A stretch of DNA of 64,000 nucleotides, taken from contig JBBQER010000004.1 of assembly GCA_038320885.1 (NCBI GenBank), forward strand, positions 4,096 to 68,095, read 5' to 3'. Origin of the DNA: JBBQER01 sp038320885 (GTDB lineage: Bacteria; Actinomycetota; Acidimicrobiia; IMCC26256; PALSA-610). This document shows, one piece after another, positions 49,073-57,901 of this stretch; the stretch's first letter is position 1; every line of letters begins with the position of its first letter. The notes beneath the pieces are model-generated. The model ran no database searches, was not told the origin of the DNA, and saw nothing but the letters and a program-made list of their open reading frames with translations. The translations under genes were made by a program, and so were the position numbers.

Positions 49073-51726
49073 AAGTCGCGCAGCACCGTCACCGGTGCCC
49101 GTTGTGCTCGCCGGATCGTCATCATTCCCGCGACCAGAACGGCGGCGATCGCGACTCCCGCGACAACCGCGAGATATCCCCAGGGCACCGAGAGGGCCGC
49201 GGGCGGTGGGTCGAAGACGCCGGTAAGGACTTTGACGAGCATCTCGGCGAGCACCCAGCCGGTGAGTGCACCGGCCGCGAGACCGCCGGCGGTGACGAAG
49301 GCCGCCTCGCTCCAGACGAACCCACCCAGCTGGCGGGGCTTGGCGCCGAGCGCCGTGGCGATCGCGAACGTGCGGCGCCGTTCGGCGAAGCCGAGTGCGA
49401 GGACGAGACCGGTCGCCGCCGCGGCGAGCGCGAGCGCGAATCCGAGCTCGACTCGCGTGAGGCCCGACAGATCAACGGCGGTGAGGCTGGTGCCGATGAG
49501 CTTGCGCGTCTTGGAAATGTCGGTGACCGATGCCGTGGTGCCGACTTGGCGGCGGATGTTCGCGGCGACGGCCGCCGGCGACGAGCCGCCGGTGTCGATC
49601 AGGAAGGCGCCGACCGCGTCGCTGCCTGTCTTCTGCGCGATATAGCTCGCGTTCGCCAGCATGAAACTGTCTCTGGGTGCAGTCGGAAACTCGGTCGCGA
49701 CGCCGATGTAGCGAAACGGTACTTCGGTGAGTTGCTTGGTGCGGCCGTTCTGGAGGCGCAGGCGCAGGGTGTCGCCGGGCTGGAGCTGGAAGTCCTTGAC
49801 AGTCTCGGCGCTCACGAGCACGCCGTTGGGCTCGCGTCCGAGCCGGGCCATGAGCGCGCGGGCGGTACCGCCCTTGAAATACGCGTCCTGGAGCTTGGTC
49901 GCACCGACGATGGTCGAGGTCCGAACGCCGAACATGTCTTGCAGATCGGCGCCGACGTACGCGTAGCGGTGCTGGAGCGGCTCGACCGACTTGACGCCCG
50001 CCACTGCCGCGAGCTTCGCGCTCGCGGCCGGTCCCACGTTGCTGCCCGGCGGCTCGGTGACGGTGACGTCGTTGCCGTTGGTGAGCCGCGCGTCGATCTC
50101 GGCCTGGGCGCGGTACGTGCTGTTGAACACGGCGGTCGACGCCGCGAACGCGGTGGTGAGCGCGACGAGCACGAGCGCGCCCGCGAGGAGACGACGCTGC
50201 CGGCGCATCGTCGCGCCGACGGTGCTCGCGAGCCGTCCCGAGAACGGGCGCGCCAGCCGGCGCGCGAAGGATCGCCCGGATCCGAGCACGAGGTACGCGA
50301 CCCGCCACGCGAGGAGACCCGCGCCCGACCACAACAGCGCCGGGCCCGCGAGCGCCCAGTAGCTCACCGAGATCGCGGGAGTGCCTTCCGGCGCGAGGAC
50401 AAGTTGGTAGCCGTTGCGGCTCGTCAGGCGGAACACAAGGGCGGAGCCGGCGAGGAGCAGGAGATCGAGTCCGAACCGCAGCCAACGAGGTGCACGGGCG
50501 CGGCCGACGACGCGGCGCGCGCCGACGACGGTGAGCGCCCGCGCGTCGCGCCATGCGGGGACGGCCACGGCGAGCCCGGCGATGCCGAAGCCGACCGCGG
50601 CGGCGCTGACGGCCCAAACGATCGCCGCCCCGGTTGTCGCGCCGAACGACGCGGTGCCGAACGCCCAGGTGCCGACGAGTGCCGCGGCACCGAGGCCAAC
50701 CAGCGCGCCGATAGCGCCGACCACTGCGGCTTCGAGGAGCGAGAGGCGCACCAGCGTTGTCGTTGTCGCACCGCGCGTGCGGAGCAGAGCCTGCTCGCGG
50801 CGGCGCCGGTCGGCACCGGATGCGGCAACTGCCGCCGTCAGCAGTCCGGCGAGAACTGCGCCGGGTACACCGAGGAAGAGGAACACGACCTGCGCGTACA
50901 GGCCGTCGCTCCGAGCCGCGGCGAGCGTCGAACCCAAGTTGTCGCCGACCAGACCGGCACCGGCGAGCAGCACTTCGAGACTGCGCGCCGAACCGGTTAC
51001 CCGCGTGTACGCGGCCGCCGGGTCACCGGGCAGCGCGTGTGAGAGGCGGGCGTGCACCTGCATGGTTACCTGATCGGGACGCGACGCCGCGAGCCGGTCG
51101 AACCGCGCGTGCCACGTTGCGGCCGGCAGGAAGACCACGTTGTCGGGCGGCGCGTGCGCCTGGGCGCCGATCGGCGCTCCGACCTTCTGGAAGAACGAGT
51201 CGGCTTGCGGGACGTCGACGACGCCGTCGATACGCACCCTCGTGGGCGCGAGACCGGCGCGGCCGATCATGACCGTGTCACCCGGCGCGACGTGCAGGTT
51301 GGCCGCGGTTTGCTGGGCAATGAGCACGCCGAGGGGCGCACCCACGAGGTTCCGGATGACGCCCGGGAAGGTCCGGGAGTACGAGACGGGAAGACCGACG
51401 ACGACGCCCGGTCCGGTGGACTGCGTGGACGCGCCGGTGGTTGCCTGGAGACCCGGCGTCTTCGCGAACTCGACGGGCAGCGCGCTCGTCGTGCGGGACG
51501 AGACGCCGGCGAGCACCTTCGCCGGATCGGCACCCGGTTGCGCCTCGACCTGCCAGTCGACAGACACGTTCTGGACCGCGCGGCGGGTCATCGTCGCTTT
51601 CGACCCGGCGAGGAACGTGCCGATCGAAGCCAGCAACGCCACTGCGATCGCGACGCCGCCCGCGGTCGCGAGGAAACGTCCGAATCGGCGCGTGATGGCG
51701 CCTCGAACCCAGGTCAGGCCGAGCAT
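49069..51726 (-). CDS. FtsX-like ABC permease, long form
   Basis: An 885-residue permease that starts 'MLGLTWVRGAITRRFGRFLATAGGVAIAVALLASIGTFLAGS' (first helix). It has a large extracytoplasmic domain, an FtsX block ('GADRRRREQALLRTRGATTTTLVRLSLLEAAVVGAIGALVG'), a middle set of helices with a second start-like region ('ASTVGATMRRQRRLLAGALVLVALTTAFAAS'), a second extracytoplasmic domain and a final FtsX block ('GFAERRRTFAIATALGAKPRQLGGFVWSEAAFV'). It should work with the two ATPases just upstream. Overlaps of 13 and 4 bases couple it to its neighbours. Confidence 0.88.
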   Translation of the reverse strand: MLGLTWVRGAITRRFGRFLATAGGVAIAVALLASIGTFLAGSKATMTRRAVQNVSVDWQVEAQPGADPAKVLAGVSSRTTSALPVEFAKTPGLQATTGASTQSTGPGVVVGLPVSYSRTFPGVIRNLVGAPLGVLIAQQTAANLHVAPGDTVMIGRAGLAPTRVRIDGVVDVPQADSFFQKVGAPIGAQAHAPPDNVVFLPAATWHARFDRLAASRPDQVTMQVHARLSHALPGDPAAAYTRVTGSARSLEVLLAGAGLVGDNLGSTLAAARSDGLYAQVVFLFLGVPGAVLAGLLTAAVAASGADRRRREQALLRTRGATTTTLVRLSLLEAAVVGAIGALVGLGAAALVGTWAFGTASFGATTGAAIVWAVSAAAVGFGIAGLAVAVPAWRDARALTVVGARRVVGRARAPRWLRFGLDLLLLAGSALVFRLTSRNGYQLVLAPEGTPAISVSYWALAGPALLWSGAGLLAWRVAYLVLGSGRSFARRLARPFSGRLASTVGATMRRQRRLLAGALVLVALTTAFAASTAVFNSTYRAQAEIDARLTNGNDVTVTEPPGSNVGPAASAKLAAVAGVKSVEPLQHRYAYVGADLQDMFGVRTSTIVGATKLQDAYFKGGTARALMARLGREPNGVLVSAETVKDFQLQPGDTLRLRLQNGRTKQLTEVPFRYIGVATEFPTAPRDSFMLANASYIAQKTGSDAVGAFLIDTGGSSPAAVAANIRRQVGTTASVTDISKTRKLIGTSLTAVDLSGLTRVELGFALALAAAATGLVLALGFAERRRTFAIATALGAKPRQLGGFVWSEAAFVTAGGLAAGALTGWVLAEMLVKVLTGVFDPPPAALSVPWGYLAVVAGVAIAAVLVAGMMTIRRAQRAPVTVLRDL

Positions 51727-52418
51727 GATTCGGCCTCCGCGGCATCGGGGTCGGCAGGGACGGTGAGGCGACCATCGCTGACCGTCCAGCGGCGAACGAG
51801 CCGCTCGCCGATATCGGGGTCGTGGGTGCTGATCACGAGGGCGGCGCCCAGCGCGGCCGCGGCCTCGAGGAGCACGTCGATCACCACCGCGCCGGTCGTG
51901 TGATCGAGCTGCCCGGTCGGTTCGTCGGCGAGCAGCAACTGCGGGCGCTGCGCGAGCGCGCGCGCGATCGCCACTCGCTGGGCCTGTCCGCCCGACAACT
52001 CCTCGGGCAACTTGTCGCCCACGCCGAGCAGGTCGAACCGGTCGAGTGCGTCACGGGCGCGTTCGGTTGCTTCGCTCGGGTCGACGCCACCGAGAACGAG
52101 CGGGAGCGCAACGTTCTCGGTGACGTCGAGCGGCGGAAGCAGGCTGGGGCCCTGCAGGACGAGCGCGATCGGTCCGGGTCGAAGCGTTGCCCGCTCGCCA
52201 AGGGCCGGCCAACTGACTGTGCCCGCGGTCGGGGTATCGAGACCCGCGATCAGGTGCAGCAGGGTCGACTTGCCCGAGCCCGACGGGCCCATGATCGCGA
52301 TCTGCTCGCCGGCGCCGATCTCGCACGACAGCCCGTGCAGCGCGACGACGGCCGAGCGTCCCGACCCGTATGTCCGCGCGACCTGTTCGCAGCGGACCAA
52401 TGGTTCCGCGTTCGTCAT
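51714..52418 (-). CDS. MacB/LolD-type ABC ATPase
   Basis: A 234-residue ATPase with Walker A 'GPSGSGKST', Q-loop region 'ALVLQGPSLLPPLDV', signature 'LSGGQAQRVAIARAL', Walker B 'LLLADEPTGQL' and H-loop 'ISTHD', all intact. The Q-loop is followed by Gly-Pro rather than the more usual acidic or polar residues. It is joined to the upstream ATPase by ATGA and overlaps the FtsX start by 13 bases. It probably forms a heterodimer with the neighbouring ATPase on the single FtsX permease. Confidence 0.9.
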   Translation of the reverse strand: MTNAEPLVRCEQVARTYGSGRSAVVALHGLSCEIGAGEQIAIMGPSGSGKSTLLHLIAGLDTPTAGTVSWPALGERATLRPGPIALVLQGPSLLPPLDVTENVALPLVLGGVDPSEATERARDALDRFDLLGVGDKLPEELSGGQAQRVAIARALAQRPQLLLADEPTGQLDHTTGAVVIDVLLEAAAALGAALVISTHDPDIGERLVRRWTVSDGRLTVPADPDAAEAESCSA

Positions 52419-53074
52419 TGCACAATCCCGTCACGAAGCGCAATGACGCGATCGGCTTCGTCCGCCAGCGCATCGCTGTGGGTCACGACGACGACCGCGG
52501 TTCCCGCGTGCGCGCGTTCGCGCAGCAGGGTGATGAGGTTCGCGGCGTTGGCGCGGTCGAGCTCGCCGGTCGGCTCGTCGGCCAACACCACGCTCGGGTT
52601 GTTGGCGAGCGCGACGGCAAGGCCGGCGCGCGCGAGCTCGCCACCGGAAAGCTCGGAAGGGTGCGAGCGCGAACGCTGCTCGATGAAGACTTCGCCCAAC
52701 AACTCGGCGACCGGTGTCGCCCGACGGTTGGGGGACAGCCGTTGCGCGAGCCGGATGTTCTCGCCGACCGTCAGGTGCTCCAGGAGGTTCGCGTTCTGGA
52801 ACAGGACGCCGACGTGTCGCGACCGCATCGACGCCCGCTCCGGTTCTGATCGCCGCGAGAGCGCCTCGCCTTCGATCGTCACCATTCCGCCGTCGGGTTC
52901 GTCGAGCCCGGCGAGACACGCCATCAAGGTCGACTTCCCGGAGCCGGACGGGCCGGTCACGGCCACGATCTCGCCGCTCTCGACCGAGATCGAGACCCCG
53001 CGCAACGCCAGGGTCTCGTCGTCGCCCGCGTGGTAGAAGCGGTAAAGATCGCGCGCCTCGATCGCGGCGGTCAT
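52415..53074 (-). CDS. MacB/LolD-type ABC ATPase
   Basis: A 219-residue ATPase: Walker A 'GPSGSGKST', Q-loop 'VLFQNANLLEHLTVGENI', signature 'LSGGELARAGLAVALANNP', Walker B 'VVLADEPTGEL', H-loop 'VTHSD'. The signature is followed by 'ELARAG' instead of the usual 'QQQRVA', an asymmetry often seen in heterodimeric pairs. ATG 53074 overlaps the lipoprotein stop as ATGA. The frame has an in-frame ATG nine bases upstream. It is the first of two ATPases feeding one FtsX permease. Confidence 0.9.
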   Translation of the reverse strand: MTAAIEARDLYRFYHAGDDETLALRGVSISVESGEIVAVTGPSGSGKSTLMACLAGLDEPDGGMVTIEGEALSRRSEPERASMRSRHVGVLFQNANLLEHLTVGENIRLAQRLSPNRRATPVAELLGEVFIEQRSRSHPSELSGGELARAGLAVALANNPSVVLADEPTGELDRANAANLITLLRERAHAGTAVVVVTHSDALADEADRVIALRDGIVQ

Positions 53075-53688
53075 TTCGTCCACGTGAACGAGTTGGTGAC
53101 GGTCTTCCAGGGATCGACGTTGTCGGAGCCGCGCGCGCCCGAGAGCGTCAGTGTGACCAGGGTGCCGCTGCGCCAGAACTCATATCGCTCGACGTCGATC
53201 GCGACGCGCTTGCCGGTCACGGGGTCGCGCGCCGATCCGGCTCGGTAGGAAACCAAGACCGCCGTCCCCGCCGCGCGCGTGACCGTCGCGACCTTGACGA
53301 GCTCGAAATTGGGAATGCTGCGACGTAGGCGCGGGACTTCCGTCGTCTGTACACTCGCGGCGGTCGGTGCGGTCACGACGCGGGTGGCCGTGGCCATGAC
53401 GCTGTTGTAGTGGTCGGTCAGCGTGACCGAGCTCCCGGCGATCTTGCGGGCCCAGCCCTCGGGGACCTTGATGGAATAGCGCCCGCCGGGACCGGCGAGG
53501 GCGACGTACACCTGCGTGTCGGGGATGTCGCCGGGAGCCACGACCTCGGGCGCGTTCGGATCGACACCGCCCGGAGCCGACGTGGTGGTCTTCGCCGAGC
53601 TCGCGCCTTTGCCCGACGAGCCGCACCCCGCGGCCAGGAGCGTGAGCCCCACACCGGCCACGACAAGTCTCGCCGTGATGCGTCGCAT
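53071..53688 (-). CDS. Lipoprotein, LpqN/PsbP-like, first gene of FtsX operon
   Basis: A 205-residue lipoprotein with lipobox AAGC (Cys22). After a Ser/Thr linker comes a compact alpha/beta domain: 'GPGGRYSIKVPEGWARKIAGSSVTLTDHYNSVMATATRV', ending 'VDPWKTVTNSFTWTK'. This is the PsbP/Mog1-like pattern of actinobacterial lipoproteins such as LpqN. In this operon it could be the extracytoplasmic partner or cargo of the FtsX exporter. A strong GAGGAG site precedes ATG 53688. It is divergent from the response regulator. Confidence 0.8.
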   Translation of the reverse strand: MRRITARLVVAGVGLTLLAAGCGSSGKGASSAKTTTSAPGGVDPNAPEVVAPGDIPDTQVYVALAGPGGRYSIKVPEGWARKIAGSSVTLTDHYNSVMATATRVVTAPTAASVQTTEVPRLRRSIPNFELVKVATVTRAAGTAVLVSYRAGSARDPVTGKRVAIDVERYEFWRSGTLVTLTLSGARGSDNVDPWKTVTNSFTWTK

Positions 53689-53732
53689 CGGGATCTCCTC
53701 GGGTCGTGAACCTGACCCGGCGAAGGTAAGGA

Positions 53733-53753
53733 AACCGCCGGAAGCGAGCGGTT
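53733..53753. promoter_or_regulatory. Inverted repeat in divergent promoter region
   Basis: AACCGC (53733-53738) and GCGGTT (53748-53753) form a 6-base inverted repeat, nine bases apart. They lie in the 138-base gap between the lipoprotein/ABC operon and the response regulator gene. This is a possible binding site for the adjacent OmpR-type regulator, though such sites are more often direct repeats. Confidence 0.35.
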
Positions 53754-53826
53754 GGCCCGGGGTGAGCGAACGGCAAAACCTCGTCGGAGGGCGGGCGGCC
53801 CCACCCTCCGCTCCTAGCCTCGCGCC

Positions 53827-54513
53827 ATGGCTCCCGCCGTGCTGCTCGTCGAGGACGACCTCACGATCGGACGTTCACTCGAGCAGGCGCTCACGGCCGA
53901 GGGATACCGCGTCACACTCGCGGCCGACGGCGTCGCGGCGCGCGCGGCGTTCACTGCCGACTGTCCCGACCTCGTGTTGCTCGATCTCGGTCTTCCGGAC
54001 GCCGACGGGGTCGAGCTCTGCCGTGAGATGCGCGCCGCGAGCCCCGGAAGCTCGATCATCGTGCTCACGGCCCGGCGAGAGGAAGCAGACATCGTCGTCG
54101 GCCTCGACGCCGGCGCCGACGACTACGTCACGAAGCCGTTTCGCCTCGCCGAGCTCCTGGCTCGGGTGCGCGCCCACCTCCGCGGACCGAAGACGGAGCA
54201 AGTATCCGAACGGATCGACGCCGGCGACCTGCACATCGACGTCGCGGCGCGCCGCGCCTGGGTCGGCACCCACGAGCTTGCACTCCGGCCGCGCGAGCAC
54301 GATCTCCTCGTCCTGCTCGCGTCGGAGCCCGGGCGAGTGATCACCCGGGAGCGGATCATGGAGGAGGTCTGGGACGAGCATTGGTACGGCTCGACGAAGA
54401 CCCTCGACGTGCACATCTCGTCGCTGCGGCGCAAGCTCGGCGCGCACCCCGGCCTGGCCGCGCCCAAGATCGTTGCGCTGCCGCGCGTGGGATACCGGCT
54501 CGATGCTCCATGA
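53827..54513 (+). CDS. OmpR/PhoB-family response regulator
   Basis: A 228-residue response regulator. Receiver residues: Glu9-Asp10-Asp11, phospho-acceptor Asp53 ('LVLLDLGLPDADG'), Thr in 'VLTARREEAD' and Lys in 'DYVTKPF'. The C-terminal winged helix spans about 130-225, with 'LALRPREHDLLVLLASEPGRVITRERIMEEVW' and 'LDVHISSLRRKLG' (recognition helix). It overlaps the histidine kinase gene as ATGA, so the pair forms a two-component system. The divergent exporter operon is its most likely target. Confidence 0.94.
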   Translation: MAPAVLLVEDDLTIGRSLEQALTAEGYRVTLAADGVAARAAFTADCPDLVLLDLGLPDADGVELCREMRAASPGSSIIVLTARREEADIVVGLDAGADDYVTKPFRLAELLARVRAHLRGPKTEQVSERIDAGDLHIDVAARRAWVGTHELALRPREHDLLVLLASEPGRVITRERIMEEVWDEHWYGSTKTLDVHISSLRRKLGAHPGLAAPKIVALPRVGYRLDAP

Positions 54514-55787
54514 GGCGGCGCATCGTCTGGTCGATCGTCGGCGTCTCGGTCGTCGTGCTGCTCGTGCTCGGCATCCCGCTCGGAATCGCGGTCGGGCGCC
54601 TCTACCGGAACGAGGCCGTGTTGCGCCTGGAGCGGGAAGCCAGCGAGACCCGACGCGTCATCAACGTCGCCGAGCTCATCCGCGGCGACCCCGTCGAACT
54701 TCCCAAGGACGGGCCGATCGGCTTCGCGCTGTATTCGAGCGCGGGCAGGAAGATCGCGGGCGTGGGTCCGGCCCGGGCCGACGATCCGGTGCGCCGAGCG
54801 CTACGCGGCGACGTGCACGACGCGCGCGAAGGTGGGCGCATCGTCGTCGCCATCCCCGTCGACGGCAACGAACGCATTGTCGGCGCGCTGCGCGCCAGTC
54901 GACCCGCCGCGAGCGTCACCGACCGTATCCGCAACGCGTGGCTCCTCATGGTGCTCGCCGCCGGTGTCGCGCTGGCGATCTCCGGCCTCCTTGCCTGGTG
55001 GCAGGCGCGGCGGCTGACTCGTCCCGTCGACGCGCTGGTCGAGTCGGCCGAACGACTCGGCGCCGGAGACTTCTCGGTGCGCAGCACCCGTTCGGGCCTC
55101 AAAGAGCTCGACGAGCTCGGCGCCGCCGTGAACGCAACCGCGCAGCGCCTCGGGGAGCTGCTGTCCCGCGAGCGTGCCTTCAGCGCCGATGCGTCGCATC
55201 AACTGCGGACGCCCATCGCGGGCATTCGGGTCACGGTGGAGAACGCGCTCCTGACGCCGCAGACCGACGCGCGAGCTGCACTCCGAGATCTTCTCGATCC
55301 CATCGACCGGCTCGAAGCCACCGTCGACGATCTGCTCGATCTGGCGCGCGACACGCACGGCGATCGCACCGAGCTCGACGTCGCCCGGCTGCTCGACGAC
55401 CTTGACGCCGAATGGCACGGACGCCTCGCCGCGGCCGCGCGGCCGCTGCGGATCGAGGTCGAACCGCAGCTGTCCCGGCCCCTGGTGTCGGCGTCCGCGG
55501 TTCGCCAGGTTCTCGACGTCATGCTCGCGAATGCGTTCGAGCACGGAGCCGGCTCGGTGACGGTTCGGGCCCGTCGCACGCCGGGCGCGATCGCGATCGA
55601 CGTTGCCGACGAAGGCCCCGGTGTCGTCGATACCCGCGCGCCGTTCGAGCGGCGTTCGGGCGACGGTCACGGAATCGGGCTCGCGTTGGCGCGGGCGCTC
55701 GCGGAGGCGGAGGGTGGCCGCGTCGTGCTCGAGCGGCCGGGCCCCGGCCCCGTGTTCTCTCTCTTCGTGCCGATCGAGTCCAGCTAG
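54510..55787 (+). CDS. Sensor histidine kinase
   Basis: A 425-residue kinase. Two membrane helices (about 7-30 and 143-164) enclose an extracytoplasmic sensor of about 110 residues. Then come a HAMP domain ('RRLTRPVDALVESAERLGAGDFSVR'), HisKA with phospho-His230 ('FSADASHQLRTPIAG'), and a HATPase domain with 'DVMLANAFEHGAGSV' (N box), 'VADEGPGV' (G1) and 'GHGIGLALARALAEAEGG' (G2). It is coupled to the response regulator by ATGA. Confidence 0.94.
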   Translation: MRRRIVWSIVGVSVVVLLVLGIPLGIAVGRLYRNEAVLRLEREASETRRVINVAELIRGDPVELPKDGPIGFALYSSAGRKIAGVGPARADDPVRRALRGDVHDAREGGRIVVAIPVDGNERIVGALRASRPAASVTDRIRNAWLLMVLAAGVALAISGLLAWWQARRLTRPVDALVESAERLGAGDFSVRSTRSGLKELDELGAAVNATAQRLGELLSRERAFSADASHQLRTPIAGIRVTVENALLTPQTDARAALRDLLDPIDRLEATVDDLLDLARDTHGDRTELDVARLLDDLDAEWHGRLAAAARPLRIEVEPQLSRPLVSASAVRQVLDVMLANAFEHGAGSVTVRARRTPGAIAIDVADEGPGVVDTRAPFERRSGDGHGIGLALARALAEAEGGRVVLERPGPGPVFSLFVPIESS

Positions 55788-55862
55788 ACCATTCGACGTC
55801 TCGGGCTGAGCGAGTGACGAGATCTCGGCCGTGAGCCGTCGCGTCGAGCATGATGGCCTCAG

Positions 55863-57161
55863 ATGAGGTCGCGCACACTGGTCCTGACCGCGATCCTCTT
55901 GGGCTGCGTCGTCGGGCGCGGCGCGTACGTCCTCTACCTCGCGCATTCGGACAAGATCGTGACGACGGTCGGCGATGTCCCGACGTATCTCGGACCGGCC
56001 CACGAATTGCTCGACCACGGCCGCTTCGACAGCGCCGGCCCCCCGCCGGACCAGCCCGAGTTCCTCCGCACCCCGGGCTATCCCGTGTTCATCGCCGCGG
56101 TGTACCGCGTCTTCGGCGAGAACAACACTGCGGTGCTGCTCGTGCAAGTCGCCCTCAGCGGGCTGACGGTCTTCCTCGCGTATCTTCTCGCGGCGCGGAT
56201 GTGGTCGGCAACCATCGGTGTGCTCGCCGCGTTGTTCACCGCGCTCGACCCGTTGCAGAGTACGACCGCGGCCACGCTCCTCACCGAGAGCCTCGCCGCG
56301 TTGTTGTTGATCATGGTCGCCGCAGTCGCTTTCGCGGCGTTCAGTGAAAAGCGGCCGCGACCCGGGCTCTGGGTGTTGCTCGGCGTGACCATCGCAGTCG
56401 CGACGCTCGTACGACCGGTGACCTACTACCTGCCGCTGCTGGTCGTGCTCCTGCTGCTCGTTCGACACGTGCGACGTCGCGCTCGATGGCCGGATCTCGC
56501 GAAGATGATGGCGGCGTTCATGGTGCCACTCGTGTTGCTCCTCGGCGGTTGGCAGCTGCGCAATCATGAGCGCGTCGACTCGTGGCGCATCAGCGGGATC
56601 GAGGCCAAGAACCTGTACCTGTTCCGCGCCGCGGGGGTTGTCGCCCGCGACTCGCACCGCCCATTCGCCGACACGCAACACGAATTGAGGGTCGAGTTCG
56701 GGCGGCTCGGCTCCGAGAGCCAGGGTTCGTACTACGGCCGCATGTATCGAACCGGAATTCACATCCTGGCGAAACACCCCGTCGACGCGGTCATCGGCAC
56801 CGTCGACGGCTTGTGGAGCGAGCTCTTCAGCGTGAAGCTGAAGATCGTGTCGCATATCGGGCCGGATCCCGATTCACCGGCCATGAGAGGTGTCGCCATC
56901 GTCTTGTTGGTCGGCTTCTACGCGCTCTGCGCGTACGGGATGGTGCTCGTCGTGCGACGCCGGCGAAACCTGTTCGCCCACACGTTCGTCGCAGGCGTCG
57001 CGTTCTACGTACTGCTCGCGTCCGCCGGCCCCGAAGCGCTCGGCGCGCGCGGGGAGCGCTTCCGCGCCCCGATCGTGCCCATCCTGATCCTCTATGCGGC
57101 CGGAGGCGCCTGGGCGCTGTGCACCTCTATCCGTCGGAAGACAGCCGGAGAACGCTCATGA
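55863..57161 (+). CDS. GT39/ArnT-like membrane glycosyltransferase
   Basis: A 432-residue protein with about nine to ten helices. The first loop has 'TVGDVPTYLGPAHELLDHGRFD', the acidic Asp-containing GT-C loop of the PMT/ArnT family. It is followed by 'LRTPGYPVFIAAVYRVFGENNTAVLLVQVALSG', a very typical second segment. The C-terminal part has a short soluble stretch 'EFGRLGSESQGSYYGRMY' and more helices. It should use a polyprenyl-phosphate sugar as donor. It is coupled by ATGA to the cation transporter gene. Confidence 0.87.
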   Translation: MRSRTLVLTAILLGCVVGRGAYVLYLAHSDKIVTTVGDVPTYLGPAHELLDHGRFDSAGPPPDQPEFLRTPGYPVFIAAVYRVFGENNTAVLLVQVALSGLTVFLAYLLAARMWSATIGVLAALFTALDPLQSTTAATLLTESLAALLLIMVAAVAFAAFSEKRPRPGLWVLLGVTIAVATLVRPVTYYLPLLVVLLLLVRHVRRRARWPDLAKMMAAFMVPLVLLLGGWQLRNHERVDSWRISGIEAKNLYLFRAAGVVARDSHRPFADTQHELRVEFGRLGSESQGSYYGRMYRTGIHILAKHPVDAVIGTVDGLWSELFSVKLKIVSHIGPDPDSPAMRGVAIVLLVGFYALCAYGMVLVVRRRRNLFAHTFVAGVAFYVLLASAGPEALGARGERFRAPIVPILILYAAGGAWALCTSIRRKTAGERS

Positions 57162-57901
57162 ACGGCACCCTCGCGCACCGGCACGGTCCGTACCGTCACG
57201 AGCACCACCACCATGGTCCCCATCGCCACAAGCCGATGCCATTCCGGTCGCGTGAGCACACCGATCACGAGCAAGAGCACCACCACGAACACGGACACAC
57301 GCACGGCCGCGTCGATCGTTCCATCGTCCGATCCCGCGCCGGCGTGCGAGCCGTTTCGATGAGTCTCGCGATACTCGCGGTTACCGCGGCGTTGCAGGCG
57401 ATCGTCTTCGCCATGTCCGGTTCGGTCGCGCTGCTCGCGGACCTGATCCACAACGGAGGCGACGCGCTCACCGCGATCCCGCTCGGCATCGCCTTCCTGC
57501 TCAGAAGCGAACGCGGAGAACGGTGGTCTGGATACGCGGTCGTGCTCACCATCTTGGCCAGCGCCATGATCGCCGCCGGGGAGGCGGTCGATCGCCTCTT
57601 CCACCCCCAGAACCTTCACCACTTGATCCCGCTCGCGATCGCGGGATTGATTGGATTTGCCGGGAACGAGCTCGCTGCCAGAGTGCGGCTACGAGCCGGG
57701 GCCCGGCTGGGCAGTCCGGCGTTGATCGCCGACGGTCATCACGCCCGAGTAGACGGCTTCGTTTCGCTCGGCGTGATCGCATCGGCGGCCATGGTCGGGC
57801 TGGGCGTGACGGTGGCGGACCCGCTCATCGGGCTCGCGATCACCGCGCTCATCTTGCGGATCACCGGGCAGGCATGGCGCACCGTTCGCGCCGGGGCCTA
57901 G
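57158..57901 (+). CDS. Cation diffusion facilitator with His-rich N-terminus, no C-terminal domain
   Basis: A 247-residue CDF transporter. The first 49 residues contain 17 His in clusters ('HEHHHHGPHRHK', 'EHHHEHGHTHG'), a likely metal-binding tail. Six helices follow. The transport site is made of HxxxD pairs: His98-Asp102 in the second helix ('LADLIHNGGDAL') and His195-Asp199 in the fifth ('DGHHARVDGF'). The protein stops right after helix six, so the usual C-terminal cytoplasmic domain is missing. It should export Zn2+ or a similar metal. ATG 57158 overlaps the upstream stop. Confidence 0.9.
   Translation: MNGTLAHRHGPYRHEHHHHGPHRHKPMPFRSREHTDHEQEHHHEHGHTHGRVDRSIVRSRAGVRAVSMSLAILAVTAALQAIVFAMSGSVALLADLIHNGGDALTAIPLGIAFLLRSERGERWSGYAVVLTILASAMIAAGEAVDRLFHPQNLHHLIPLAIAGLIGFAGNELAARVRLRAGARLGSPALIADGHHARVDGFVSLGVIASAAMVGLGVTVADPLIGLAITALILRITGQAWRTVRAGA

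Noticed and set aside
54801..56855. A 684-codon minus-strand open frame opposite the kinase and GT39 genes
   Set aside because: Composition (Arg/Gln/Glu/His) is typical of antisense shadows; it spans two unrelated real genes.
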